This document shows, piece after piece, positions 9,169-16,693 of a stretch of 38,433 nt of DNA. The position numbers were made by a program, and so were the translations under genes. Origin of the DNA: an uncultured Methanobrevibacter sp. Lineage in GTDB: Archaea > Methanobacteriota > Methanobacteria > Methanobacteriales > Methanobacteriaceae. The stretch lies in assembly GCF_947169325.1 (NCBI RefSeq), contig NZ_CAMVPN010000014.1:1-38433 (forward strand), read 5' to 3'. Under the pieces are notes generated by a model. That model saw only the letters and a program-made list of their open reading frames with translations, was not told the DNA's origin and searched no databases. Positions within the stretch are counted from its first letter, which is position 1. The number at the start of each line of letters is the position of its first letter.

Positions 9169-10239
9169 TCACCTTAACCTTGAAATGATCAGCTTATGAA
9201 TTGGCTCGTCGAGAAGTTCTGAGAGATGTCTGTTTTCAACTTCCAGATTGTAATTTTCAATGAAGAGGTCAAACTCCTCTCTTGTATCGGCTTCAATTGC
9301 GCTTTTGAAGATGTTTTTCTGCCAGTCAATTAATTTTTCATTAACGTATTTTAAAATCTCCTCATCTTCAGCTATCTTCTCGTAGTTTCTCTTCATTTCG
9401 CTGAAGTAAAGTTCCTTATACTCTTCCTGAATGTGCTTGTACCAGTAGTGAACGACTCCGACCTTTTTGGTGAACATCTCATCGACATATGTCCAGAAGA
9501 CTCCGTGCCTTTTGAATATGTCCCATATCATGTCTGATATCTTGATGAAATTGATGTATCTCTTATCTCCCGCACCTGTTGATGAAGCTGAGTGCCTTCT
9601 TCTTGTATATAGAGTTTCGTTTAAAAAGTAAATCCTTTCAGCGTAAAAGAGGCTGTCGTAAAAGAATATGTTGTCATGAAAAATCAGCCCTTCGGCGAAT
9701 TTCGCTTTTGAGTCCACTACAAATTTTCTATTGTAGAATTTGCACCATGGAGTGACTGATATTTTAAAGATTAAATCACCTATATCGGAGTATTTGAATA
9801 TCTTATCGCCTACAAATGCTGATAGTTCATCCATTGTGTAATCGTCAGTAGTGAAGTATTCGCCCGTATCTTCTGCATAGTCTATGGCCTTGAAAATGAT
9901 AAAGTCAAGTTGCTTTTGCTCTGCTATCTCATAGCATCTTTTAAGGCCGTTTGTGTCAAGCTTGTCATCGGCATCCATGAAGTATATGTATTTTCCTGTA
10001 GCCTTTGGGATTGCAACATTTCTTGCTGCTCCCCCTCCCCTGTTTTCCTGATGGTAATACCTGAGACGGGAATCCTTTTCGGCAATGCCCTTTAGTATAT
10101 CCAGTGAAGCGTCAACGGAGCCGTCGTCAACGCAAATCAGCTCTATGTCAGCAAGTGTCTGGTTGAGGATGCATTCTATTGATTCGGCCAGGTAATCCTC
10201 TGCATTGTAGACTGGCATGATGACAGAAACTTCAACCAT
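9169..10239 (-). CDS. Glycosyltransferase family 2 (GGGAARN subgroup)
   Basis: This 356-residue GT2 has VEVSVIMPVYN at 2-12, VDDGSVD at 37-43, QENRGGGAARN at 64-74 and MDADD at 88-92. It also has VTPWCKFYNRKFV, IFHDNIFFYD and RRRHSASSTGAGDKRY. The middle region (VVHYWYKHIQEEYKELYF) is closer to the gene at 10244 than to the other GGGAARN members, suggesting a mosaic by recombination between copies. The frame stays open 39 codons further upstream into the preceding gene. That extension is low-complexity shadow sequence, so I use the ATG at 10239, which gives the family N-terminus; AGTGAT lies just upstream. It starts 4 bases after the preceding stop. Confidence 0.9.
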   Translation of the reverse strand: MVEVSVIMPVYNAEDYLAESIECILNQTLADIELICVDDGSVDASLDILKGIAEKDSRLRYYHQENRGGGAARNVAIPKATGKYIYFMDADDKLDTNGLKRCYEIAEQKQLDFIIFKAIDYAEDTGEYFTTDDYTMDELSAFVGDKIFKYSDIGDLIFKISVTPWCKFYNRKFVVDSKAKFAEGLIFHDNIFFYDSLFYAERIYFLNETLYTRRRHSASSTGAGDKRYINFIKISDMIWDIFKRHGVFWTYVDEMFTKKVGVVHYWYKHIQEEYKELYFSEMKRNYEKIAEDEEILKYVNEKLIDWQKNIFKSAIEADTREEFDLFIENYNLEVENRHLSELLDEPIHKLIISRLR

Positions 10240-10243
10240 ATTA

Positions 10244-11335
10244 TCACTTTCTGATGCCCCTGAGAGGCTTTGTAATCTTCCAGCTTTTGGAGGATTCGAA
10301 CTCCTCGATTTTCCTTTTAAGCTCATCGTTTTCGCATCTGAGCTCATAGTTTTCAACCGTCAAATCAAATTCCTTCACATTTTCTGCATTCAGGGCACTT
10401 TCGAATATGAAAAGGTTCTTTTCTGAGATATTGTTTGAAAAATCATGGAACAAATCCTTATTGGAAGCTATTTTTTCATAGTCTTTCCTCATTGCGTCGA
10501 GAAAGTCCTGCTTGTAATCTTCCCGGATGTTTTTGTACCAGTAATGGACTGTGCTTACCTTTTTGGTGTAGAGGGTCTCCTTGAACTCTTCGAAAACCTC
10601 ATATTTCCTGAATATGTCCCATATCAGATTGGATATTTCTATGTAGTTTAAAAACCTCAAATCCCCTGCCCTTGTCGATGAGGTAGGATACCAGCGCCTC
10701 TTGAAGAGATGCTTTTTTAAAAACGTAATTCTATCTGCTGCAAATAGCACGTCAAAGAAAAAGACATTGTCGTCAAACACAAGGCCTTCGGGAAATCTTA
10801 TCTGGTTTTTTTCAATGAACTCTCGGTTATAAAGCTTTGACCATGGTGTGACGCTAATTGAGAAAACGAAATCCTTAACGTCCCTGTAGCTGAACACCGA
10901 ATCTCCCACATGTTCCGCCAGGCGGTTCATGCTGTAGTTTTCCTCTTCAATGTATTCATCCTTGTCCATATAGTAGTTGATTGCCTGAAATATCACAAAG
11001 TCAACACTTTTTTCTTCAGCGAGATTGTAGGTTTCCTCAAGTGCTCTCAAATCAAGAATGTCATCTGAATCCATCAAAAACAGGTACTTTCCTGAGGCCA
11101 CGTCCATGCCTCTGTTGGTTGCAACTGCATGTCCGCCGTTTTCCTGGTCTATGACAGTTATTCTTTTGTCATTTTGAGCATACTCGTTTAAAATATCAAG
11201 TGAGCTGTCCTTTGACCCGTCGTTAACACAGATTATCTCAATGTCATCCAAGGTCTGATTTACAATGCTGTCGAGACATTCTCCTAAAAACTCCTCAACA
11301 TTATAGACCGGAACCACTACAGATACCTTAACCAT
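10244..11335 (-). CDS. Glycosyltransferase family 2 (NGGHAVATNRG subgroup), first of the array
   Basis: This 363-residue GT2 has VKVSVVVPVYN at 2-12, VNDGSKD at 37-43, DQENGGHAVATNRGM at 63-77 and MDSDD at 88-92. VTPWSKLYNREFI, VFDDNVFFFD and KRRWYPTSSTRAGD follow. It ends in a coiled coil and SSKSWKITKPLRGI, the tail motif shared with three other proteins of the locus. It is the promoter-proximal gene of the run of GT2s. GAGG lies about 10 bases before its ATG, and only 44 bases separate it from the gene upstream, so it may also be read from there. It is most similar to the GT2 at 6935. The donor is unknown. Confidence 0.92.
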   Translation of the reverse strand: MVKVSVVVPVYNVEEFLGECLDSIVNQTLDDIEIICVNDGSKDSSLDILNEYAQNDKRITVIDQENGGHAVATNRGMDVASGKYLFLMDSDDILDLRALEETYNLAEEKSVDFVIFQAINYYMDKDEYIEEENYSMNRLAEHVGDSVFSYRDVKDFVFSISVTPWSKLYNREFIEKNQIRFPEGLVFDDNVFFFDVLFAADRITFLKKHLFKRRWYPTSSTRAGDLRFLNYIEISNLIWDIFRKYEVFEEFKETLYTKKVSTVHYWYKNIREDYKQDFLDAMRKDYEKIASNKDLFHDFSNNISEKNLFIFESALNAENVKEFDLTVENYELRCENDELKRKIEEFESSKSWKITKPLRGIRK

Positions 11336-11379
11336 GCTTGAAAACCTCTAAAAAAAATAAATAGGACTTTGACGAGGCT

Positions 11380-11766
11380 TTAGAAACCGTCATCAATAGT
11401 CAATGTGGAAACATCTTTGGTTTCCTTGTTGAATAATGTTCCATTGTAATTGCAATGTACTGTGTAATTTCCGTTATCCAATGCAACCAGCTCAACAGCC
11501 GCCTTTCCGTTGTCATCGGTAGTTGCCTGATATTTGGTTGCCCAACCGGAATCGTCTAAAATCTTTATGTCGATTACTTCACCCGGATAAACGTTTCTGT
11601 AATCGTCGGTGAGAACCATCTCAACGAAATCCCCGTTTTTTAGTGTGGAATTGCTCACCACATTGATTTTTGTATTGTGGGAATTTGCGGAAATGAACGC
11701 AAATGAAGCAACAGCAACTATGACAATTGCAATTACGGCTATTAAAATCATTCTGCTTTTATCCAT
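11380..11766 (-). CDS. Membrane-anchored extracellular protein with Ig-like domain
   Basis: This 128-residue protein has a short basic start (MDKSR) and one hydrophobic helix at about 6-27, a signal anchor or uncleaved signal peptide. A beta-rich exported part follows. The pattern YPGEVIDIKILDDSG, then TDDNGKAAVELVALDNGNYTV, matches Ig-like domains that occur in many surface proteins of these methanogens (family knowledge). NST and NGT sequons could carry N-glycans. AGGTG precedes the ATG and the gene starts 8 bases after the stop of the universal stress protein, so the two are likely cotranscribed. Its exact role is unknown; a small cell-surface or envelope-sensing part is plausible. The domain occurs singly, whereas the large adhesin-like proteins carry many. 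Confidence 0.75.
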   Translation of the reverse strand: MDKSRMILIAVIAIVIVAVASFAFISANSHNTKINVVSNSTLKNGDFVEMVLTDDYRNVYPGEVIDIKILDDSGWATKYQATTDDNGKAAVELVALDNGNYTVHCNYNGTLFNKETKDVSTLTIDDGF

Positions 11767-11774
11767 AAAAACAC

Positions 11775-12203
11775 CTAATCGTTATTGTGAACCAATAAAA
11801 CGTCAATTTCGGAAGTCTTCAAGACCTTTTCTGCAACGCTTCCGATGATGAACTTGTGAATTCCGCTTTTACCTGATGCGGATATTACAATGAGCTCAAC
11901 GCCTTCCTCTTCAGCAACTTGATTGATTGTTTCAGCCGGAAAACCTGTCTTCACCATTGTTTTGACATTCAATGAATCATCGAATTTTGCAGCCATGCTA
12001 TTGACGGCTGCCTTAGCTTCCTTCAATAACCTTTCATTGACTTTTTTAACTTTTGATCTTGACTGGAAAGCGCTGGAAGTCAATTTGCCTGCAACGGATA
12101 AGACTATGATTTCACCATCGTCTGCAATAAGTTTGGTGACTCTGTCAACTTCCTGTTCAGCATATCCAGATCCATCGGTAGGTAATAAAATTTTCTTATA
12201 CAT
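11775..12203 (-). CDS. Universal stress protein, UspA family
   Basis: This is a 142-residue single-domain Usp protein, a cytoplasmic dimer thought to bind ATP or AMP and act in stress tolerance. It begins MYKKILLPTDGSGYAEQEV, the standard first strand and Asp-containing loop. Near the C-terminus, SASGKSGIHKFIIGSVAEKV carries the nucleotide-binding spacing (G-x9-GS), although the first glycine of the usual G-x2-G is a serine. Most members with this motif bind ATP, so binding is likely but not certain. ATG 12203 is preferred: AAGGTG lies 9 bases upstream, and a GTG four codons earlier lies within that site. A TATA-like stretch is found around 12231-12240. The membrane protein that follows is in the same operon. 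Confidence 0.92.
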   Translation of the reverse strand: MYKKILLPTDGSGYAEQEVDRVTKLIADDGEIIVLSVAGKLTSSAFQSRSKVKKVNERLLKEAKAAVNSMAAKFDDSLNVKTMVKTGFPAETINQVAEEEGVELIVISASGKSGIHKFIIGSVAEKVLKTSEIDVLLVHNND

Positions 12204-12265
12204 TATATTTTGCACCTTAATTATAATTACTAATATATATGGAAATTAGTAGTTAATAAGTTTTT

Positions 12266-12273
12266 AAAAAAAA
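12266..12273 (-). terminator. T-run terminator after the asparagine-synthetase-like gene
   Basis: Eight consecutive T residues on the minus strand lie 38 bases beyond the stop of the gene at 12311-14599. Archaeal terminators are often simple T-tracts, and this one falls in the gap before the universal stress protein, which seems to have its own promoter. No hairpin is needed or obvious. Confidence 0.45.
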
Positions 12274-12310
12274 GGATGGGTATTTTTACAATGGAGAAGA
12301 ATATTTGATT

Positions 12311-14599
12311 TTATCTGTTTTTAATTTTTCGCAGAGGTGATGTGACTTTCCAGCTTGTGGAGCTTTGCATTTCCTGATTTATTTTTCTGAGATTTTCCAC
12401 TTCCCTTTTGAGTTGTTCATTCTCCTTTATTATCAGGTTATAGTTTTCACTCAGGCTGTTGTCGTTGATAGGCATCCATTCCAAATGAATTGCTATGACA
12501 TCACCGTCTTTGACCGGCATCTCATGATAAATAGGCTTGTCGTGCCATGAAAGGGTGTTATCATTAATTATTTGATTTCCATTGACTTCAAAATCAGTAT
12601 AGTCGATATATACCGGATACCTGTTTTTGTTCCTGTCAAGTGCATTTATTCCTCTTAATTTGATGGATAAATCACCATCGCCGATGCATCTGACTTTAAC
12701 GTCAAGATATCCTGCCATGCTTTCGATTATGCAGCCCCCTCCATTTTCATTCTGGAGCCATTGTGGGAAATCGACTTTTGCTGTGGCATCTGAGTTTTCA
12801 ATGATTTCAATGGAATTGCCTTTTGATGAGGTGTTTTTGATGTCTATTCTGGAGGTTATGAATTTTGAAAGCAGCAGCGGAAATTCAGGATTCATTTTTG
12901 TTTTGTCCTCATAATCAGCATCTGAAAATCCATCAAACCAGTCTGAAATCAGTTCATCATCGTCATGCTTACTGTGATTGATTGCATCAATGACCTTTAC
13001 GATGGCAAAGGCAGGAAAAGTGTTCTGCAATGGGAAATAGTCCCTGTGGTCAACTGAGTAATTGATTCTGTCATATACCAGTGGAGGAACGTATTTTTCA
13101 AATTCATGCCTGAATGAGGAGGATTTGAATATATCCTTAATATAATTGTTAATGTCATGCCAATTGACCTTTTCATTGTTTTCAATGAGTTCTTCGCCCT
13201 TGTCGGCATCCACTTTTGATAGAAACTCATATTCCTTAGCTTCAAAGGGATGAATCTCATTAATCAATTTGGCATGTTCTATTGTCTCTGGATTGAATTC
13301 ACGACCACCTTCAACATCGAATTCCATCAGTTCAGGACAATACCTCACAAATATCAGTGTCATCAGAAGGGAATCGTCACTGCATTCGGGAGTGCTTATT
13401 TTAAGTTTGAACAGGTCCGGATCGATTAGAGGACACAATGCCAGGCTGTTTGCCATGTAGTTTTCAACAATGAGTTTTCCGAAGTGGTTTCTCAGTCTTG
13501 TCTCCTTATAGTAATCCCACTGGAAGGTTTCATCCCTAATGGATGGCTTCAGTTGCCTTACTGCATCATGGCTTTCTTCAATTGCCCTTACGCTTGCATC
13601 AACCAAAGCGGGACTCAGCCTTTTTGTTTTGTTGATGACATTGGTGATTTGTGATTTGGAATCTCCCAAAGGCCATCCCCTTATTGTCTCACCGCCCATT
13701 CCAGTTATCATGTAAACGGGCTCCTGACTGCGGGACATCTTGAAATTGAGCTGATTGGAGAATCCCAGCTTCACGTAGCATGACAAATCAAGGATTGTCT
13801 GGATATCTGCAAAATTGTAATACTCCACGTCCAGCCCGCTGTTTAATGTGAAACCGTATTCATCGGATATGCTTGAAGCTATCCTGAAATCCTCATTGTG
13901 GTTGTGCTGGTTGTTATCAATGGAATAGACATTGATTGAGTTTATGTCAATGTTTGCATTCAACACCAGAGCCATGATCATTCTTGTGTCGAATCCTCCG
14001 CTCAAATCAAGGGACATGTTATTTGTTTTTTGCTTTATTGCCCTGATGATTTCAACCCATTTGTAAAACCACTTGTCCAACAGTTTCAATCCCTCTTCGC
14101 TGTTTAGAGGAACAGAAAAGTCATCATAAACAGTCTTTTCATAGGAAATCTCTTTGGATTTAATGTCAATGTGGAGCTTGAAGTTCCTTGGAATGCATGT
14201 AATCTCATTTACAAGGGTCTTTTCATGAATCAGTGATGATAATGTTTTTGGAATCAGTGAAATGGATGCATAATCTTCATTCAATGTCATTGGGTGGTTG
14301 GTTTTCAGATAGTCGACCAGTTTAATGAATGAATTGGAAATTGCAAAGTAATCATCTTTTTCATATAGGTATATTCCGTAAGAACCGATGAAGTCCTGAG
14401 ATATTATTATTTCATTATTGTTTCTTTTAACTAAAACGTAGGCTCCGATATCGTCCATACATTCATATTCGCTGATGTCTGAATCCTGAACGACAGCATT
14501 GTCTTTTATGGAAAATCCGTATAGCCTATCTTTAACATCATGAAGGCTTTCGCAATCAATAACGAAAAATTCCCTGTCAATAATATCTTCCTTTAACAT
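12311..14599 (-). CDS. Asparagine-synthetase-like protein with GT-type C-terminal tail
   Basis: This 762-residue protein probably activates a carboxylate by adenylation and amidates it or joins it to an amine. The N-terminal 130 residues resemble a glutaminase-type domain (QDFIGSYGIYLYEKDDYF) but lack the essential Cys at position 2, so it probably uses ammonia or another amine. The ATP-binding PP-loop SLDLSGGFDTRM is at 196-207, followed by the alpha/beta AsnB-like domain with TGMGGE near 305. Residues about 590-710 form a separate beta-rich domain (LRGINALDRNKNRYPVYIDY, then SWHDKP and LEWMP). From memory, this domain recurs in other surface-polysaccharide proteins. A coiled coil and SSTSWKVTSPLRKI end the protein, as in the GT2s. 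The context suggests amidation or aminoacylation of a uronic acid in the polymer; this is inference. Confidence 0.8.
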   Translation of the reverse strand: MLKEDIIDREFFVIDCESLHDVKDRLYGFSIKDNAVVQDSDISEYECMDDIGAYVLVKRNNNEIIISQDFIGSYGIYLYEKDDYFAISNSFIKLVDYLKTNHPMTLNEDYASISLIPKTLSSLIHEKTLVNEITCIPRNFKLHIDIKSKEISYEKTVYDDFSVPLNSEEGLKLLDKWFYKWVEIIRAIKQKTNNMSLDLSGGFDTRMIMALVLNANIDINSINVYSIDNNQHNHNEDFRIASSISDEYGFTLNSGLDVEYYNFADIQTILDLSCYVKLGFSNQLNFKMSRSQEPVYMITGMGGETIRGWPLGDSKSQITNVINKTKRLSPALVDASVRAIEESHDAVRQLKPSIRDETFQWDYYKETRLRNHFGKLIVENYMANSLALCPLIDPDLFKLKISTPECSDDSLLMTLIFVRYCPELMEFDVEGGREFNPETIEHAKLINEIHPFEAKEYEFLSKVDADKGEELIENNEKVNWHDINNYIKDIFKSSSFRHEFEKYVPPLVYDRINYSVDHRDYFPLQNTFPAFAIVKVIDAINHSKHDDDELISDWFDGFSDADYEDKTKMNPEFPLLLSKFITSRIDIKNTSSKGNSIEIIENSDATAKVDFPQWLQNENGGGCIIESMAGYLDVKVRCIGDGDLSIKLRGINALDRNKNRYPVYIDYTDFEVNGNQIINDNTLSWHDKPIYHEMPVKDGDVIAIHLEWMPINDNSLSENYNLIIKENEQLKREVENLRKINQEMQSSTSWKVTSPLRKIKNR

Positions 14600-14927
14600 G
14601 CTTTAACCTTAAAATAGTGGTGTCATCAATTCTCCAGTTCGTGGAAATATTCCATAACCTCCCTCCATGGAGTTGACTAACTACGTATTATATATTGAAA
14701 TTATATAATATAAGTTATTTATGAATATAATTTATACACTAAATAGTATATTTTAAGCATTTAATATTTAAAGATATTTGTCAAAATTAGAAAAAATAGG
14801 CCATATTGCACCATAATGTCTCAAATGAAATTGAATGAGTAAATATCATTAAAAAAAACACTAAAAGAAGAGAAAACAAAAAAGTAAAAAAATAATGAAA
14901 TTTTCCATAGAATAATGGAAAACCTAT
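14600..14927. other. Intergenic region of 328 bases, AT-rich with a possible gene relic
   Basis: There is no intact gene here. The part next to the asparagine-synthetase-like gene (14626-14676) is richer in GC and, on the minus strand, reads as 16 codons (STPWREVMEYFHELEN) ending at a TGA. That looks like the last codons of a lost protein. The middle (14690-14890) is very AT-rich and should hold the promoter for the downstream gene; TATA-like ATATATAAT-type stretches are near 14690-14710. The far end holds the LicD terminator hairpin. Confidence 0.5.
14886..14922 (-). terminator. Hairpin plus T-run terminator of the LicD gene
   Basis: TTTTCCAT at 14901-14908 and ATGGAAAA at 14915-14922 form a perfect 8-bp stem with a 6-base loop, starting 5 bases beyond the LicD stop. 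On the minus strand it is followed by a run of seven Ts (14886-14892). This is a plausible transcription end for the LicD gene. Confidence 0.6.
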
Positions 14928-15980
14928 TTACATTTCAAAATTGTCATTGACCTGCTTGAATCTGTCGATGCACATCTCAAACACTTCACCGGCATTCTTC
15001 GAGTATCTGAAAGTGTCGATGAATGAATGCCTGATGACGTTTCTTGGAAGGGTCTGATATTCCCGGAACGCCTTTCTCAGGTAATGGTCGGGATTTTTCG
15101 GAACGCTTACCTCGATGTCTCCGAACTTGACCCATTGAAGAGGCATCATCTCGTCAGTGTCAAGAATGATGAGTTTTGAGTAGTTGTATTTACCGTAGCT
15201 TCCCTCGACACCCGGAATGATGTAATCGGTAGGCTCCATGCTCAAATTCAGCTCGTCGTATAATTTCTCAACGGCCAGATCGAGGTCCATTTCGTTTTTG
15301 ATGTTTCTGAAGTAGTTGAGCTTGGCGTTGTAATGGTCATCCACGATTGTGTCCTTGTCGTAGTCCTTGATGTAGTCAAATGGGAATATGTCAAGCCTTG
15401 CAAGAACCGGCCTTTTTCTTATGTCGATTGGTGATCTGACTGACAGCTGGATGAATGAGTTGATTGTTTCTCCGTCGATTTGGCGATGGCGGTAGTGAAG
15501 GCGGAGAATGTCATCTAGGCCTGAATCTTCGATTTCCTGGCCGAGAACCTTGTAGAGCTTCATGTAGTGCTTTCTCATGAGGATGATGTCGATGTCGTCA
15601 TCCCAGGGAACAAAGTTCTGATGTCTCACGGCGCCCAAAAGGCTTCCTGCAGTAATCCACCATTCCAGTTCGTATTTTTTGCAGATGTTGTCGACGAAAA
15701 GCAGAAGCTCCTTGCTTAATGTCTGGATGTCCTTGAGAAGACCAATCGGCTCGTTTATCTCATAGTCCACAAATAGTGTGGTGAAAAGATATGTGGAGGA
15801 TTTGATGTATTCCTCGTTCTTTTCCTTGTAGTCGTAGAAATCCTTTTTGAGTTTTTCCACTTCAGCCTCCAGTTTAGGATTTTTGGAGGAGTCCTTGTTC
15901 TTCTCATAAAAGTCCTTATAAAATTTGTAGCTGTTGCTTCTTTTCAAAATCAGCTCTTCGAAAGATTTCTTTATTCCCAT
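14928..15980 (-). CDS. LicD family phosphotransferase
   Basis: This 350-residue LicD-family protein has a nucleotidyltransferase fold and would transfer a phospho-alcohol, classically phosphocholine from CDP-choline, to a surface glycan. The signature is clear: GSLLGAVRHQNFVPWDDDID at 112-131, with the paired Asp residues that bind metal. The first 75 residues are a charged coiled-coil-like segment, an N-terminal addition to the core. ATG 15980 is chosen because GGTGAT lies 6 bases upstream; an earlier ATG (16001) would include that site. A cytidylyltransferase gene is divergently placed 239 bases away, which supports use of a CDP-activated donor. Whether the moiety is choline, glycerol, ribitol or something else is unknown. 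Fukutin-like kinases share this fold. Confidence 0.88.
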   Translation of the reverse strand: MGIKKSFEELILKRSNSYKFYKDFYEKNKDSSKNPKLEAEVEKLKKDFYDYKEKNEEYIKSSTYLFTTLFVDYEINEPIGLLKDIQTLSKELLLFVDNICKKYELEWWITAGSLLGAVRHQNFVPWDDDIDIILMRKHYMKLYKVLGQEIEDSGLDDILRLHYRHRQIDGETINSFIQLSVRSPIDIRKRPVLARLDIFPFDYIKDYDKDTIVDDHYNAKLNYFRNIKNEMDLDLAVEKLYDELNLSMEPTDYIIPGVEGSYGKYNYSKLIILDTDEMMPLQWVKFGDIEVSVPKNPDHYLRKAFREYQTLPRNVIRHSFIDTFRYSKNAGEVFEMCIDRFKQVNDNFEM

Positions 15981-16219
15981 TATTAAATCACCATCAAACA
16001 TTTAAGTTTATACAATAAATGATATATTAAACGCCATATTTAAATATATCTAACCGATAAGGCCTTAAGAAGGGGCTTTTGGCATTGATTTTGTGAATTT
16101 GAATATCTGTGATATTTCACCTTGCTTCCATCTGACGAAAAGGCAATGATGGAGACATGAAAAATTATATAATGGATTATTAATTTAAATATAATAAAGC
16201 AATATAAGGAAACGGAACC
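15981..16219. promoter_or_regulatory. Divergent promoter region between LicD and cytidylyltransferase genes
   Basis: The 239-base AT-rich gap drives both genes. Towards LicD, minus-strand TATA-like stretches lie at 16021-16030 and 16037-16050. Towards the cytidylyltransferase, TTTAAATATA lies at 16186-16195, with AAGGAAACGG before the ATG. Near 16102-16116, AATATC and GATATT are inverted around three bases and could be a small operator. The middle (16070-16165) is less AT-rich than the flanks and I see no gene in it. Confidence 0.5.
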
Positions 16220-16657
16220 ATGGAAAATGAAAAAAAATATAAAATCGGATTTACCTGCGGCGTTTTTGACCTCTTTCACGTCGGCCATTTGAACCTGCTT
16301 GAAAACTGCAAAAAGCAATGCGAAACACTGATTGTAGGACTGTGCACTGATGAATATGTTGAAAAGGTAAAGCATAAGGATCCTGTCTTCAGCCAGGAGG
16401 AAAGGTTCAGAATCCTAAGCGCACTTAAAATGGTTGACAGGGTGGAATACGTAAGCATTGAGGAAGTCACAGACAAGGAACTTGCCCAAAGGATATTCGG
16501 TTTTGACGTTCTATTCTCAGGTGACGACTGGAAGGACACAGACAGATACCTTAAAACCGAAAAGGAATTCGCAAAAATCGGAGTTTCCATCGAATATCTT
16601 CCATACACCAAGGGAATAAGCACCACATCCATCAAGGAATCCCTCAAGCAATATTAA
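16220..16657 (+). CDS. TagD-type cytidylyltransferase (glycerol-3-phosphate cytidylyltransferase-like)
   Basis: This 145-residue protein condenses CTP with a phospho-alcohol, typically glycerol-3-phosphate, to give a CDP-alcohol and pyrophosphate. The cytidylyltransferase fingerprint is complete: GVFDLFHVGH at 14-23 (HxGH at 20-23), the RFRI region near 54, and GISTTSIK at 132-139. The last matches the RTEGISTT motif of TagD, with a YTK prefix instead of RTE. Length is close to TagD (about 130). Substrates in this family differ (glycerol-3-P, ribitol-P, ethanolamine-P, or FAD synthesis in archaeal RibL), so the alcohol is not certain. RibL, the archaeal FAD synthetase, is the main alternative. 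Proximity to LicD favours a donor for glycan decoration. The gene is followed by a GNAT gene with its own apparent promoter. Confidence 0.85.
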   Translation: MENEKKYKIGFTCGVFDLFHVGHLNLLENCKKQCETLIVGLCTDEYVEKVKHKDPVFSQEERFRILSALKMVDRVEYVSIEEVTDKELAQRIFGFDVLFSGDDWKDTDRYLKTEKEFAKIGVSIEYLPYTKGISTTSIKESLKQY

Positions 16658-16664
16658 TAAATTA

Positions 16665-16674
16665 TTTATATATT
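16665..16674 (+). promoter_or_regulatory. TATA box for the GNAT gene (leaderless)
   Basis: TTTATATATT is centred 25 bases before the ATG at 16694, and no ribosome binding site precedes that ATG. Archaeal transcription starts about 25 bases after the TATA centre, so the transcript should begin at or next to the start codon. Confidence 0.5.
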
Positions 16675-16693
16675 GCTTTTCTTATTTTTAACT

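Noticed and set aside
10240-10356. 39-codon N-terminal extension of the GT2 at 9169
   Set aside because: It overlaps the upstream GT2 gene and reads as low-complexity Ser/Lys sequence; the family N-terminus starts at 10239.
16040-16375. 111-codon minus-strand frame opposite the cytidylyltransferase gene
   Set aside because: It lies antisense to the conserved HxGH region and has no family features; the plus-strand gene explains the sequence.
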